64,000 bases of DNA from Anaerolinea sp. (GTDB taxonomy: Bacteria; Chloroflexota; Anaerolineae; Anaerolineales; Villigracilaceae): the NCBI GenBank assembly GCA_020723805.1, contig DYID01000014.1, forward strand, positions 1,159-65,158, written 5' to 3'. Position numbers and translations under genes: made by a program. Every line of letters starts with the position of its first letter. Within the stretch, counting starts at the first letter, position 1. Of the stretch, positions 16,369 to 25,335 are shown piece after piece. Under the pieces are notes generated by a model that saw only the letters and a program-made list of their open reading frames with translations, made no database searches and was not told the DNA's origin.

Positions 16369-18405
16369 ATGAAACGACTAACACAAACCCGCTGGTTCGA
16401 AATCCTGCTGCTGGCGCTGATTTCGGGGTTGACCTATCTCCCGCGCATCGGCGAGATGGGATACTACCGCGACGACTGGTACTTCCTCTACGACGCTTTG
16501 GTGAGCGGACCGAGAGCGCTGATCGAGGTTGCCCTGCACACCCGTCCCATCCGCGGACCGCTGTACGCGCTGTATTTTTCATGGTTTGGGTTCAACCCGT
16601 TTCCCTATCATGTTGTCATGTATCTCACCCGTTTGTTGGGTGGGATTGGGGCATGGTGGCTGTTCAACCTGCTGTGGGAGAAGCGGCGAAACGCCAATTT
16701 TTTCATGGCGGTATTGTTCGTGTTGTTTCCCGGCTTTTTGTGGTGGGTGGCGGGGTTCGAGTTTCAGCCGTATGTGCTGAGTGTGGGACTGCAAGCCTTC
16801 TCGATTGCGTTTACGCTCAAGGCGGTATCATCCCAGTCCGCGCAGAAACGTCTCGGCTGGACAATTGCCGCCCTGCTTTCGGGGTGGGCGTATCTGGCGC
16901 TGGTGGAATACGCCATCGGCATGGAAGCCCTGCGCCTGATTGGTGTGTACCTGTATGTCCGGCGGGAGACTCCCGGCGCGGCATGGACAAATACTCTGGC
17001 GGTGTTGGTGAAGAAATATGCGCCGCATCTGCTCATCCCTGGCGTGTTTCTGTTCTGGTATCAGTTCCTGTTCGATAATTGGCGCAAAGCGCAGGACGCC
17101 GGAACGCAGTTGAGCGCCTTATTTTCCTCCCCGCTTACGATGCTGTGGCGGCTGGTCGAAGTTGGGCGCAGTTGGCTGAATGTGGCGCTCTTTGCCTGGG
17201 TGGTGCCTTTTTATCAGAACTTCTACAACAACCGCCTGAAGGATATTGTCATAGGGTTAGTCTTTGCCGCACTGGCACTGGTGGCGGTCGGTTTGGCAAT
17301 CAAGTACTTGAAAGAAACAGATGAAGCCGAGAAGGAGGCGAATACCCGTCCCTGGCGCAACGAATTGCTTTGGGTGGGCTTTCTCGGAACACTGGGCGGC
17401 GTTTTGCCGGTTGTCCTTGCCAACCGCGTCGTGACATTTGAACGCATCTCCCAATACACGCTTCCCGCCTCGCTGGCTGGCGTGATCTTTTTGAGCGGTT
17501 TGCTCTATTCGGTCACTCCAAAGACGCTTCGTTCTGCGCTGTTGGCGGGAGTGCTTGGGCTGGCGGTACTCTCACATCATGGGCTTGCCGCGCAGGCAGT
17601 CAATGAGGAGCGGATCATTGCCGGGTTTTGGCGGCAGGTTACTTGGCGGGCGCCGGCAATCAGGTCCGGGACGACGCTGGTGGCGTACTATCCGGGCATC
17701 AATTATGCGGAGGGCAACGACGTGGTGTGGGGTCCAGCCAATTTCATCTACTATCCCAACTGGCAGGGACAAATGCCGGTGAACATCCCCCTGCCTGCCT
17801 CGCGCCTCGAACAGGACAGCATCCTGCAAATCATCAACGGTAACAAATCCTTCGAGCAGACCGACCTGGTGATTAAATTTGTTCACACCGAGACGAATTA
17901 CAAGAATCAACTCATCCTGACCCAACCCTCGCCAACTGCCTGTGTACATGTCCTCGATCCACGTTGGCCCGATCTTTCGGTCAACGATCCGCCTTTCGTT
18001 CATGCGGCATATCACAACTCAAAGGTCGAGAACATTGTCACCGAGGCGGATTTTCCAGCCGTGCCGTTATACGGGTTCGGTCCCGAACTTCCGCGCGAGT
18101 GGTGTTACTACTATCAAAAGGCAGACCTGGCACGTCAGCAGGGCGAGTGGGATGCAATTGCACAGTTGGGGGAGGAAGCGCAGAAACGTAATCTCACCCC
18201 GAACGACCCAATCGAGTGGATGCCCTTCCTTCAGGCATACGCCTTTCTCGGCGACCAAAAGCAAGTCAAGGGAATTTCCACCCGCCTCAACGAGGAGCCT
18301 TTTTACCGGCAACTTGCCTGTCGGAATCTCAGCGCCATGCCGGACTATGGCTACCCTCTCTCGTCTGAAATGCAGCGTTACGTGGATGAGGTGTTTTGCA
18401 AATGA
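16369..18405 (+). CDS. Multi-spanning membrane protein, GT-C-type glycosyltransferase-like
   Basis: A 678-residue integral membrane protein with about ten hydrophobic helices over residues 8-410. The first extracytoplasmic loop carries an acidic motif (GYYRDDWYFLYD) as in lipid-linked-sugar-using GT-C enzymes (GT39/ArnT/RgtA-like). A soluble C-terminal region of about 260 residues follows (GINYAEGNDVVWGPANF, repeat-like helices near the end). The start is one base after the preceding stop. It probably transfers sugar from a polyprenyl-phosphate donor outside the membrane; donor and acceptor cannot be read from the sequence. Start ATG ends up coupled to the sulfotransferase stop (TGATATG). Confidence 0.7.
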   Translation: MKRLTQTRWFEILLLALISGLTYLPRIGEMGYYRDDWYFLYDALVSGPRALIEVALHTRPIRGPLYALYFSWFGFNPFPYHVVMYLTRLLGGIGAWWLFNLLWEKRRNANFFMAVLFVLFPGFLWWVAGFEFQPYVLSVGLQAFSIAFTLKAVSSQSAQKRLGWTIAALLSGWAYLALVEYAIGMEALRLIGVYLYVRRETPGAAWTNTLAVLVKKYAPHLLIPGVFLFWYQFLFDNWRKAQDAGTQLSALFSSPLTMLWRLVEVGRSWLNVALFAWVVPFYQNFYNNRLKDIVIGLVFAALALVAVGLAIKYLKETDEAEKEANTRPWRNELLWVGFLGTLGGVLPVVLANRVVTFERISQYTLPASLAGVIFLSGLLYSVTPKTLRSALLAGVLGLAVLSHHGLAAQAVNEERIIAGFWRQVTWRAPAIRSGTTLVAYYPGINYAEGNDVVWGPANFIYYPNWQGQMPVNIPLPASRLEQDSILQIINGNKSFEQTDLVIKFVHTETNYKNQLILTQPSPTACVHVLDPRWPDLSVNDPPFVHAAYHNSKVENIVTEADFPAVPLYGFGPELPREWCYYYQKADLARQQGEWDAIAQLGEEAQKRNLTPNDPIEWMPFLQAYAFLGDQKQVKGISTRLNEEPFYRQLACRNLSAMPDYGYPLSSEMQRYVDEVFCK

Positions 18406-19679
18406 CGTATTATTCCAATTTTTTCCCTTATACATTTTTGGCTGTGATGCTTGTGGGGCTTTATTACCTGTTGGAAAACAGGCTTACCAAGCCCTGGATG
18501 CGTTGGGCATGGTGGTTGGGTAGTTTGGTCGTGGTCGTTGCAGCAGGCTGGCAGGTTGGCATTGCGCACCAATGGGCTGATTTTGGCAATGGGTATTATT
18601 TTGCCGGGCGAAAAATCCTGCGCGCCCCCAGCCAGATCTATTTCAGCGAAAATTGCAACGGCTATGTCAATTTCCCGTTGCTGGCTTATGTCTTTTCACC
18701 CTTTGGGTTCATGCCCAAGGCTGAAGCGGGGCGCATATTTTTCCTGATTAACCTTGTATCCGTTATGCCGCTTGCTTATTGGTTAATCAAGTTCGGCAAT
18801 TTGACGGGCTGGAAGCGTTGGTTTCTCCTTGCTTTTCTACTCTTTAGTGGTCCCCTGGATTACAGTATCTGGTTGGGAAATTCCACCAATCTCATTATGT
18901 TAGGCTTGATAGCGGCGCTTTGGCTCTTTAAATGGGGAAACGAATGGGGCGCGGGAATCCTGTTGGCAATCACTGGCTCGATTAAGATACCCCTTATCGT
19001 TCCGTCAGGATATTACTTTATACGTCGGCAATGGAAGGTGGTGCTGGGCGGGATGTTCGTTGTGGGACTGATTGTCATCCTTTCGCTGGTTTTGATACCT
19101 TTTTCATTGAATCGCATCTGGTTTAATAATTGCATCTTGTCTTTTGCGGGGCGTCCGGTGGCTGCCTATAATAACCAGTCGGTTACAGCAGTGTTGGCGC
19201 GCGAGCTCATTTCCGGCAGCAAGATTGATACCTGGATTCCCATTGCTTCCACACCGCGCTTTGATATGGCATCCAAAACGGCAATCATGCTGCTTTATGC
19301 GCCGCTGCTGGTTGTACTTGTGTATGCCTGGAAATCAGCCCGCACTCTCTCTGGTTACCTGCTTGAGTTTTTCATTGTGCTTGTGTGTTCGTTGTTGACC
19401 AGCCCGATTTCCTGGACGCACTATTTTATGTTTTTGTTGATTCCTGCCGTTTTTTATTTGGGCGGAGATCTGTTCTCGGCACAAAGAAAAGGTCTTAACT
19501 TGTTGTTGGGGATGAGTTTGATTTTAGTTACATTGCCGGTGGAATTAACATTGGAGTGGTTCAGAATAAGCGGACAACGCATTTTTCTGTCGCTGCATTT
19601 TATGGGCGGCTTGGCTTTTTACCTGTTTCTTCTTGCCCTCTGGATGATTAACAAAAACAATCTGATAAAGAGACAATAA
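18402..19679 (+). CDS. DUF2029/GT87-type membrane mannosyltransferase-like protein
   Basis: A 425-residue membrane protein with about ten helices, resembling DUF2029 (GT87, polyprenol-phosphate-mannose-dependent transferases). Family-like features are the first loop ADFGNGYYFAGRKIL, the VNFPLLAYVFSPFGFMP segment, LLAITGSIKIPLI and the SPISWTHYFMFLLIP motif near the C-terminus. The ATG overlaps the upstream stop (ATGA), so translation is coupled. An alternative TTG six bases earlier is unlikely. Base composition is slightly more AT-rich than the neighbours. Confidence 0.8.
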   Translation: MTYYSNFFPYTFLAVMLVGLYYLLENRLTKPWMRWAWWLGSLVVVVAAGWQVGIAHQWADFGNGYYFAGRKILRAPSQIYFSENCNGYVNFPLLAYVFSPFGFMPKAEAGRIFFLINLVSVMPLAYWLIKFGNLTGWKRWFLLAFLLFSGPLDYSIWLGNSTNLIMLGLIAALWLFKWGNEWGAGILLAITGSIKIPLIVPSGYYFIRRQWKVVLGGMFVVGLIVILSLVLIPFSLNRIWFNNCILSFAGRPVAAYNNQSVTAVLARELISGSKIDTWIPIASTPRFDMASKTAIMLLYAPLLVVLVYAWKSARTLSGYLLEFFIVLVCSLLTSPISWTHYFMFLLIPAVFYLGGDLFSAQRKGLNLLLGMSLILVTLPVELTLEWFRISGQRIFLSLHFMGGLAFYLFLLALWMINKNNLIKRQ

Positions 19680-19685
19680 TCTGTA

Positions 19686-20618
19686 ATGAACTGTTCTGTC
19701 GTCATCCGCGCCTATAACGAAGAAAAGCACATCGGACGTTTGCTGGAGGGAATTCGTCAGCAGACAGTGCGCGATGTGGAAATCGTCCTCGTCGATTCCG
19801 GCTCGACCGATGGGACGGTTTCGATTGCCGAAGCCCTGGGTGCCCGCGTGGTGCGGATTCCGCCGGCGGAGTTTACGTTTGGGCGGTCGCTCAATTTTGG
19901 GGTCCAGGCGGCGACGCGCGAGTTTGTCGTCATTGCCAGCGCCCATGTCTATCCCGTCTATCCCGACTGGCTGGAGAGTCTGCTTCGTCCGTTCTCGGAT
20001 GAGCGGGTGGCGTTGACCTACGGCAAACAGCGGGGACCCGAAACCGCCAAATTTTCGGAACAGCAAATCTTTCACCAGTGGTACCCCGATGAAAGCAATC
20101 TCGACCAGCCCACCGCGTTTTGCAACAACGCCAATGCCGCCATCCGCCGCAGTTTGTGGGAACAACATCCCTACGATGAAACGTTGACCGGGCTGGAGGA
20201 TGTGGAATGGGGCAAATGGGCGAAGGGGCAGGGATATAAAATTGCCTATGTCGCCGAGGCAGAGATCATCCACGTTCACAATGAGACGCCGCGCGGCGTG
20301 TACAACCGTTACCGCCGTGAAGCGATGGCGCTGCGACGGATTTACCCCGAAGCGCACTTCAACTTCTACGATTTTGTCCGTTTGACCCTGACCAACATCT
20401 TCAGCGACGTGTGGCACGCCGCGCGCGAACATGTGTTGTGGAAAAACCTGTCTTCGATCTTGTGGTTTCGCTTCATGCAATTTCACGGCACGCGCATGGG
20501 ACACCGCGAGACGAGCCTGGTCACGCCGCAATTGCGGGAGACGTTCTACTATCCGCGCGAAAGAACGAAAAAGGATGAAAAGAAGAGAGAAATCGAGCCG
20601 ATTCGGTATAATCGCTGA
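19686..20618 (+). CDS. Family 2 glycosyltransferase
   Basis: A 310-residue cytosolic GT-A fold enzyme. N-terminal SVVIRAYNEEKHIGRLLEGI, then VDSGSTDGTVSIAE, and a later LEDVEWGKWAKGQGY acceptor/base-region motif. It resembles rhamnosyl- or mannosyl-type transferases that extend surface polysaccharide on a lipid carrier. It lies six bases after the GT87-like gene and just before the CMP-sugar synthetase-like gene. Specificity is not inferable. Confidence 0.9.
   Translation: MNCSVVIRAYNEEKHIGRLLEGIRQQTVRDVEIVLVDSGSTDGTVSIAEALGARVVRIPPAEFTFGRSLNFGVQAATREFVVIASAHVYPVYPDWLESLLRPFSDERVALTYGKQRGPETAKFSEQQIFHQWYPDESNLDQPTAFCNNANAAIRRSLWEQHPYDETLTGLEDVEWGKWAKGQGYKIAYVAEAEIIHVHNETPRGVYNRYRREAMALRRIYPEAHFNFYDFVRLTLTNIFSDVWHAAREHVLWKNLSSILWFRFMQFHGTRMGHRETSLVTPQLRETFYYPRERTKKDEKKREIEPIRYNR
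20607..20612 (+). promoter_or_regulatory. TATAAT box nine bases before the cytidylyltransferase ATG
   Basis: A perfect TATAAT overlaps the end of the upstream glycosyltransferase gene. Start of transcription would fall at or next to the ATG at 20622, and no ribosome site is visible, so a leaderless internal transcript is suggested. No convincing -35. Confidence 0.45.
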
Positions 20619-20621
20619 CCT

Positions 20622-21296
20622 ATGACCAAACTAACCGCCCTCGTGCCTATGCGGCATCACAGCCAGCGTGTACCCGGTAAGAATTACCGCCCGCTGGCAG
20701 GCAAGCCTCTCTACCAGCACATCATCGAAACGCTTCTTGCCGTGCCGGAGATTGACCAAATCGTTGTGGATACGGACTCCGAGCCCGTGCTGAACGGACT
20801 GCGCGAACGCTTTCCGCAGGTGCAAACCATCGTCCGCCCCGAACATCTCCGCGCCGATGACATCCCCATGAACGAAATCCTCATCCACGACACGGCGCAA
20901 TTCCCCGCTGATTTCTATTTGCAAACGCACAGCACCAATCCGCTGCTCAAAGCCGAGACCATCTCGCGCGCCATCCGGCTCCTGCTGAGCAATTACCCTG
21001 ATTACGACTCTCTCTTCTCCGTTACCCGCTGGCAGACCCGCTTTTACGACAAGGACGGCAGAGCCGTCAACCACAATCCGCGTGAACTGCTCCAAACCCA
21101 GGACCTGCCGCCGCTCTATGAGGAAAATTCCTGTATCTACATTTTCACCCGCGCGAACCTGCTGAAAAACCGTCACCGCATCGGCGACCATCCGCTGATG
21201 TTCGAAATTCCCCGTCTCGAGGCGGTGGATATTGACGAAGAATCCGATTTTCAACTGGCAGATATTCTCATGCGCATGAGACTGGAAACCAAATAA
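20622..21296 (+). CDS. Acylneuraminate cytidylyltransferase-like (CMP-sugar synthetase)
   Basis: NeuA/KdsB-type nucleotidyltransferase of 224 residues that would activate an acidic sugar with CTP. The signature MRHHSQRVPGKNYRPLAGKPL near the N-terminus corresponds to the R-x-GS(R)-x-P-x-K loop. VDTDSEP, QTHSTNPLLKAETI and a late DEESDF complete the fold. No neuB, neuC or kdsA homologue lies in the window. Its stop overlaps the next ATG by one base (TAATG). Grouped with the dehydrogenase and SDR that follow, it may make and activate an unidentified acidic sugar or other acid. Confidence 0.85.
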   Translation: MTKLTALVPMRHHSQRVPGKNYRPLAGKPLYQHIIETLLAVPEIDQIVVDTDSEPVLNGLRERFPQVQTIVRPEHLRADDIPMNEILIHDTAQFPADFYLQTHSTNPLLKAETISRAIRLLLSNYPDYDSLFSVTRWQTRFYDKDGRAVNHNPRELLQTQDLPPLYEENSCIYIFTRANLLKNRHRIGDHPLMFEIPRLEAVDIDEESDFQLADILMRMRLETK

Positions 21297-22252
21297 TGCC
21301 CACCATCCTTTTCACCGCTCCCTACATGATTCCCTTTGTGGATCGCTTCAAGCCCGTCTTCGACAAATACGGCATCGAACTCATCCTCCCCGACGTGCAG
21401 GAACGCATGGAGGAAGAAGACCTGCTGAAATACGCCGGTCAATTCGATGGCGCCATCTGTGGAGACGACCGATACACAGCCCGCGTCATCGAGGCTTGCT
21501 CCCCGCGCCTTAAAGTCATCTCCAAGTGGGGGACGGGCGTCGATTCAATAGACGCCGAAGCCTGCTCCCGGCATTCGATCAGAATTGGACGCACCCCCAA
21601 CGCTTTCACCACGCCTGTCGCCGATACTGTCCTCGGTTACATGCTTGCCTTTGTCCGCCGCCAGCCGTGGATGGACAAGGCGATGAAGAGCGGCAAATGG
21701 GAAAAGATTCCAGGCAAGACCCTCAGCGAATGCACGCTCGGCGTGGTGGGCGTGGGCAACATCGGCAAAGCCGTGACGCGCCGCGCCCGCGCCTTTGGCA
21801 TGAAGGTCTATGGGACGGACATCGTCGAGGTGGACCATGTCTTCGTCACCGAAACGGGCATCGAGATGACAAGCCTCGAACGCCTTTTGGCGAATTCCGA
21901 TTTCGTCTCCCTCAACTGCGACTTGAATCCCACCTCCTATCATCTCATGAACGCTGATACCTTCGCCCTGATGAAACCCGGCGCGGTGCTCATTAACACC
22001 GCCCGCGGACCGGTCGTCGAGGAGAAAAGTTTGATTGCGGCGCTGCAGGCTGGAGGTCTGGGAGGAGCCGCGCTGGATGTCTTCGAGGTCGAGCCGCTCC
22101 CGTTGGATAGTCCGCTTTTGAAGATGGATAATGTCCTGCTTGCTCCGCATAACGCCAACTCCAGCCCTGCCGCATGGGAACGGGTGCATTGGAACACCAT
22201 CAAAAATCTGGTGGAGGGGTTGGGAATGACATTCGAGGGAGCAGAACGATGA
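21296..22252 (+). CDS. D-2-hydroxyacid dehydrogenase, phosphoglycerate dehydrogenase-like
   Basis: NAD-dependent D-isomer 2-hydroxyacid dehydrogenase (318 residues). The Rossmann motif GVVGVGNIGKAVTRRARAFG, the catalytic Arg in NTARGPVVEEK, a Glu in LDVFEVEPLP and the His in APHNANSS are present. It lacks the C-terminal ACT or ASB domains of SerA, so it is more likely a pathway enzyme for an unusual acid within this locus than the housekeeping serine enzyme. Translationally coupled to both neighbours. Confidence 0.88.
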   Translation: MPTILFTAPYMIPFVDRFKPVFDKYGIELILPDVQERMEEEDLLKYAGQFDGAICGDDRYTARVIEACSPRLKVISKWGTGVDSIDAEACSRHSIRIGRTPNAFTTPVADTVLGYMLAFVRRQPWMDKAMKSGKWEKIPGKTLSECTLGVVGVGNIGKAVTRRARAFGMKVYGTDIVEVDHVFVTETGIEMTSLERLLANSDFVSLNCDLNPTSYHLMNADTFALMKPGAVLINTARGPVVEEKSLIAALQAGGLGGAALDVFEVEPLPLDSPLLKMDNVLLAPHNANSSPAAWERVHWNTIKNLVEGLGMTFEGAER

Positions 22253-23004
22253 CGGCAAAGACAGTTCTCATCACTGGCGCGGCGGGAGGGATTGGTCGCG
22301 CCACGGTTACGCTGTTTGCGCAAAAGGGTTGGCGTGTCATCGGCGTGGACCGTTCCGATTTTGGCGATGGTTTTCCGCAGGACGGGTTGTTCATTCGGGC
22401 GGATATTTCGCGCGGCGAAGCGATGGAAGCCATCTTTGCACGGGTGAATGAATTCACCGTCACGCTGGAGGCGCTGGTCAACAACGCCGCCCTGCAAATT
22501 GCCAAGCCGTTGATTGAGACCACGGTCGAGGAATGGGATGCGGTCATGGCGTCCAATTTGCGCTCGGTGTTTTTGGGCGTCAAACTGGCGCATCCGCTGC
22601 TCAAGCGCAACGGCGGCGCGATTGTGAACGTTTCGTCGGTTCATGCCATTCAGACCTCCGCCAACATCGCCGCTTATGCCGCCTCGAAGGGCGGATTGCT
22701 CGCCCTGACGCGCGCCATGGCAATCGAGTTTGCCCCCGATAACATCCGCGTCAACGCCATCCTGCCCGGCGCAGTGGATACGCCCATGCTCCGCGCGGGG
22801 TTGAACCGCGGTCATGTGAGCGGCGGCGATGTGCAGGAACGCCTCGAAAATCTTGCCCGCAAAACTGTCAGCGGCAAGGTGGGCAAGCCCGAAGAGATTG
22901 CCCACGCGATTTACTTTCTTGCAGACAACGAGCAGTCGTCCTTCATGACCGGTCAAGCGCTGGTGGTGGATGGGGGAGCGACGGCGAGATTGAGTACGGA
23001 ATAA
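22249..23004 (+). CDS. Short-chain dehydrogenase/reductase
   Basis: Classical SDR of 251 residues: TGAAGGIG cofactor motif, VNNAALQ, catalytic Ser in NVSSVH and YAASK (Tyr and Lys), C-terminal GQALVVDGGAT. The ATG overlaps the dehydrogenase stop (ATGA), so the chosen start is firm and the longer frame upstream is not used. Its neighbours suggest oxidation or reduction of a sugar or acid intermediate for the CMP-activated product. Confidence 0.93.
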   Translation: MTAKTVLITGAAGGIGRATVTLFAQKGWRVIGVDRSDFGDGFPQDGLFIRADISRGEAMEAIFARVNEFTVTLEALVNNAALQIAKPLIETTVEEWDAVMASNLRSVFLGVKLAHPLLKRNGGAIVNVSSVHAIQTSANIAAYAASKGGLLALTRAMAIEFAPDNIRVNAILPGAVDTPMLRAGLNRGHVSGGDVQERLENLARKTVSGKVGKPEEIAHAIYFLADNEQSSFMTGQALVVDGGATARLSTE

Positions 23005-23007
23005 CCC

Positions 23008-23814
23008 ATGAAGCAAGTCATCAAATCCGTTCTTCCCACCCCTGCATTGCAGTGGATGAAAACCACCTACGATGCCCTCCTCCGCCTCCCGCAAGTGCCG
23101 GATGCCTACCTGCATCCCTGGCGGCGCAGGAGCCGCGCACGTCTGCTCGAATATCACAACCGTCACCGCGGCGAACGGTGTTTCATCATCGGCAACGGTC
23201 CCAGCCTCAAACAGACCGACCTGACCAAACTCAAAAACGAATTCACCTTCGGGATGAACCGCATCTACCTGCTCTTCCCCGAACTTGGATTCCCGACGAC
23301 ATACTTCGTCTCCATCAACGACCTGGTCATCGAGCAATGCGCCGAGGAAATCGCCGCCCTGCCCATCCCCAAGTTCATCGCCTGGCATTCCAACCGTCAC
23401 TTCCAGCGCATGCCCGATGATATGATTTTCCTCTACACAACCTACACCGGTCCAAAGTTTGCCTACGACATGACCCGCCGCATCTGGGAGGGCGCCACAG
23501 TCACCAACGTTGCCCTGCAACTTGCCTTCTACATGGGCTTTCAGCAGGTCATTCTCATCGGCGTGGATCACAACTTCACCTCGAAAGGCGAAGCCAACAA
23601 GACCGTCGTTTCCAGCGGCGACGATCCCAATCACTTCGATCCGCGCTACTTCGGCAAGGGATTCCGCTGGCAGCTGCCCGACCTCGAGACCTCCGAACTG
23701 GCGTATCGCATGGCGCGGCAGGCGTATGAAAGCGCGGGCCGTCAGGTGTTGGATGCCACCGTCGGCGGCAAACTGACCGTCTTCCCCAAGGTGCCTTATG
23801 AAACCCTTTTCTAG
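23008..23814 (+). CDS. DUF115 / MptE-like protein, putative glycosyltransferase
   Basis: A 268-residue protein with the DUF115 core: RCFIIGNGPSLKQTDL, FGMNRIYLLFP, and GVDHNFTSKGE. This fold is shared by archaeal 6-hydroxymethylpterin diphosphokinase MptE and by Maf-type enzymes that transfer nonulosonic acids to flagellin. Being three genes after a CMP-sugar synthetase-like gene, a role in transferring the CMP-activated sugar is plausible (inference). It overlaps the start of the next gene by 17 bases. Confidence 0.8.
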   Translation: MKQVIKSVLPTPALQWMKTTYDALLRLPQVPDAYLHPWRRRSRARLLEYHNRHRGERCFIIGNGPSLKQTDLTKLKNEFTFGMNRIYLLFPELGFPTTYFVSINDLVIEQCAEEIAALPIPKFIAWHSNRHFQRMPDDMIFLYTTYTGPKFAYDMTRRIWEGATVTNVALQLAFYMGFQQVILIGVDHNFTSKGEANKTVVSSGDDPNHFDPRYFGKGFRWQLPDLETSELAYRMARQAYESAGRQVLDATVGGKLTVFPKVPYETLF

Positions 23815-25315
23815 CCGGCTTTCCTGGCTTTTGGCGCTGGCTTTGCTGGTCTTTGGTTTGGGACTGCGCCTGTACGATCTGACCGACCAGCCTCTCGATT
23901 TTCACCCCACGCGTCAATTGCGAGGGGCAATTATTGCGCGCGGAATCTATTATCAGATGCTTTCCCCTGCAGAGACAGAGGCTTCACGCGCCGTCGCTTT
24001 TTGGCGTTCCTTTGAGGAATTCGAGCCGCCCATCCTCGAGACGTTGGTGGCAGGCGTCTATGTTCTGGCGGGAGGGGAGCATCTCTGGATTGCCCGTATT
24101 TTTTCGTCCCTCTTCTGGATTGTGGGCGGAATGGCGCTGTACCTCCTCGCCCGCCGAAGCGTGGGCGCAGAGGGCGCTTTGGTCGGGCTGGCGTACTATC
24201 TCATTCTGCCCTTTGCCGTCTATGCCAGCCGCTCGTTTCAACCTGACCCCGCCATGACCATGTGGATTGTGCTGACCGCCGGGGCGCTCTTTCGCTGGGC
24301 AGAATTGGCGTCTCAGCCCTCCTCCTCCCAGGCGGCTCAACAGTGGCGATGGGCGGTGCTGGCAGGGAGTTTGGGAAGCCTGGCAATCCTGACCAAAGTG
24401 GTGGCGGTGTTCATTGTTGGAGGAGCGGCAATGGCATTGGTGATTCATGCTCTCGGTCTGAAACGCCTTTGGCGGAATCCCCAAGTGTGGGTGATGGCAG
24501 TATTGATGATTGCGCCGACAGCCATTTACTACCTGACCCGTCAGGAGCGGGCTTCACAATACGTCTCGTCGTGGACGCTTTCCCTTTCCTACCTGCTCTT
24601 ACAGCCCGCCTTCTATGTGCGTTGGTTGAGCTTTTTGCAGTCCCTGATGGGCTTCACTGCCCTTGTGCTGGCTCTGACCGGTGTGTTGATTGCCCCTGCC
24701 TTGCTGCGGGCGCTCCTGTTGGGGTTATGGGGCGGTTATGCGGCGTATGGACTGTTCCTGCCCTACCAGATGTACACGCACAATTATTATCACATCCAAC
24801 TCGTGCCGATTATCAGCCTTTCGCTGGTCCCGGTGGCGCATTTGATTGTGAGACAACTGACACAGCAGCCCCGCTTCTGGCGGATGGCATTTACCGTCGT
24901 CGCGCTGGCGGCTATCGCCTTTCCTGCCTGGACGGTGCGGAGCGAACTCATCAGCAGGGATTTTCGCGACGAACCCGCCTATTGGCAGGCGATTGTTGCG
25001 AACTTGCCTGCCGACGGCAAAATCATCGCCCTGACAAAAGACTATGGCTATCGCCTGATGTATTACGGCTGGCGTCAGGTGGCGATCTGGCCCATCAGCG
25101 GCGAGCGCGAACTTGCCAGGCTGCGAGGCAACGAAAAGGAATTCGAAACCTTTTTTGCAAAACGCATCGAAGGCAAAAGTTACTTCCTGATTGCCCCTCC
25201 CCGCTTGTTGGACGACCAGCCCGACTTGAAACAAGCCCTCCAGCAGAGGTATCCCCTCATTGCACAAAGCAGCGACTTCCTGCTTTTTGACCTGGCTCAT
25301 CCCTCGAAACGATAG
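23798..25315 (+). CDS. GT39/ArnT-type membrane glycosyltransferase, copy 1
   Basis: A 505-residue polytopic membrane protein with about eleven helices. The first loop has the acidic and His-containing motif LTDQPLDFHPTRQLRGA, used for polyprenyl-phosphate-sugar binding in this family. Further family-like segments are ARIFSSLFWIVGG, ASRSFQPDPAM and the C-terminal LTKDYGYRLMYYGW. It is clearly paralogous to the gene at 26309 over its whole length (DFHPTRQL, SRSFQPDP, DYGYRL), and each is followed by a closely related GT2 gene, so the pair was duplicated in tandem. Confidence 0.85.
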   Translation: MKPFSSRLSWLLALALLVFGLGLRLYDLTDQPLDFHPTRQLRGAIIARGIYYQMLSPAETEASRAVAFWRSFEEFEPPILETLVAGVYVLAGGEHLWIARIFSSLFWIVGGMALYLLARRSVGAEGALVGLAYYLILPFAVYASRSFQPDPAMTMWIVLTAGALFRWAELASQPSSSQAAQQWRWAVLAGSLGSLAILTKVVAVFIVGGAAMALVIHALGLKRLWRNPQVWVMAVLMIAPTAIYYLTRQERASQYVSSWTLSLSYLLLQPAFYVRWLSFLQSLMGFTALVLALTGVLIAPALLRALLLGLWGGYAAYGLFLPYQMYTHNYYHIQLVPIISLSLVPVAHLIVRQLTQQPRFWRMAFTVVALAAIAFPAWTVRSELISRDFRDEPAYWQAIVANLPADGKIIALTKDYGYRLMYYGWRQVAIWPISGERELARLRGNEKEFETFFAKRIEGKSYFLIAPPRLLDDQPDLKQALQQRYPLIAQSSDFLLFDLAHPSKR

Positions 25316-25335
25316 CGGGACGTTCTGCCGCCAAA

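Noticed and set aside
21940-23634. 564-codon minus-strand open frame
   Set aside because: Antisense to the dehydrogenase, SDR and DUF115 genes, all of which have clear catalytic motifs and coupled starts.
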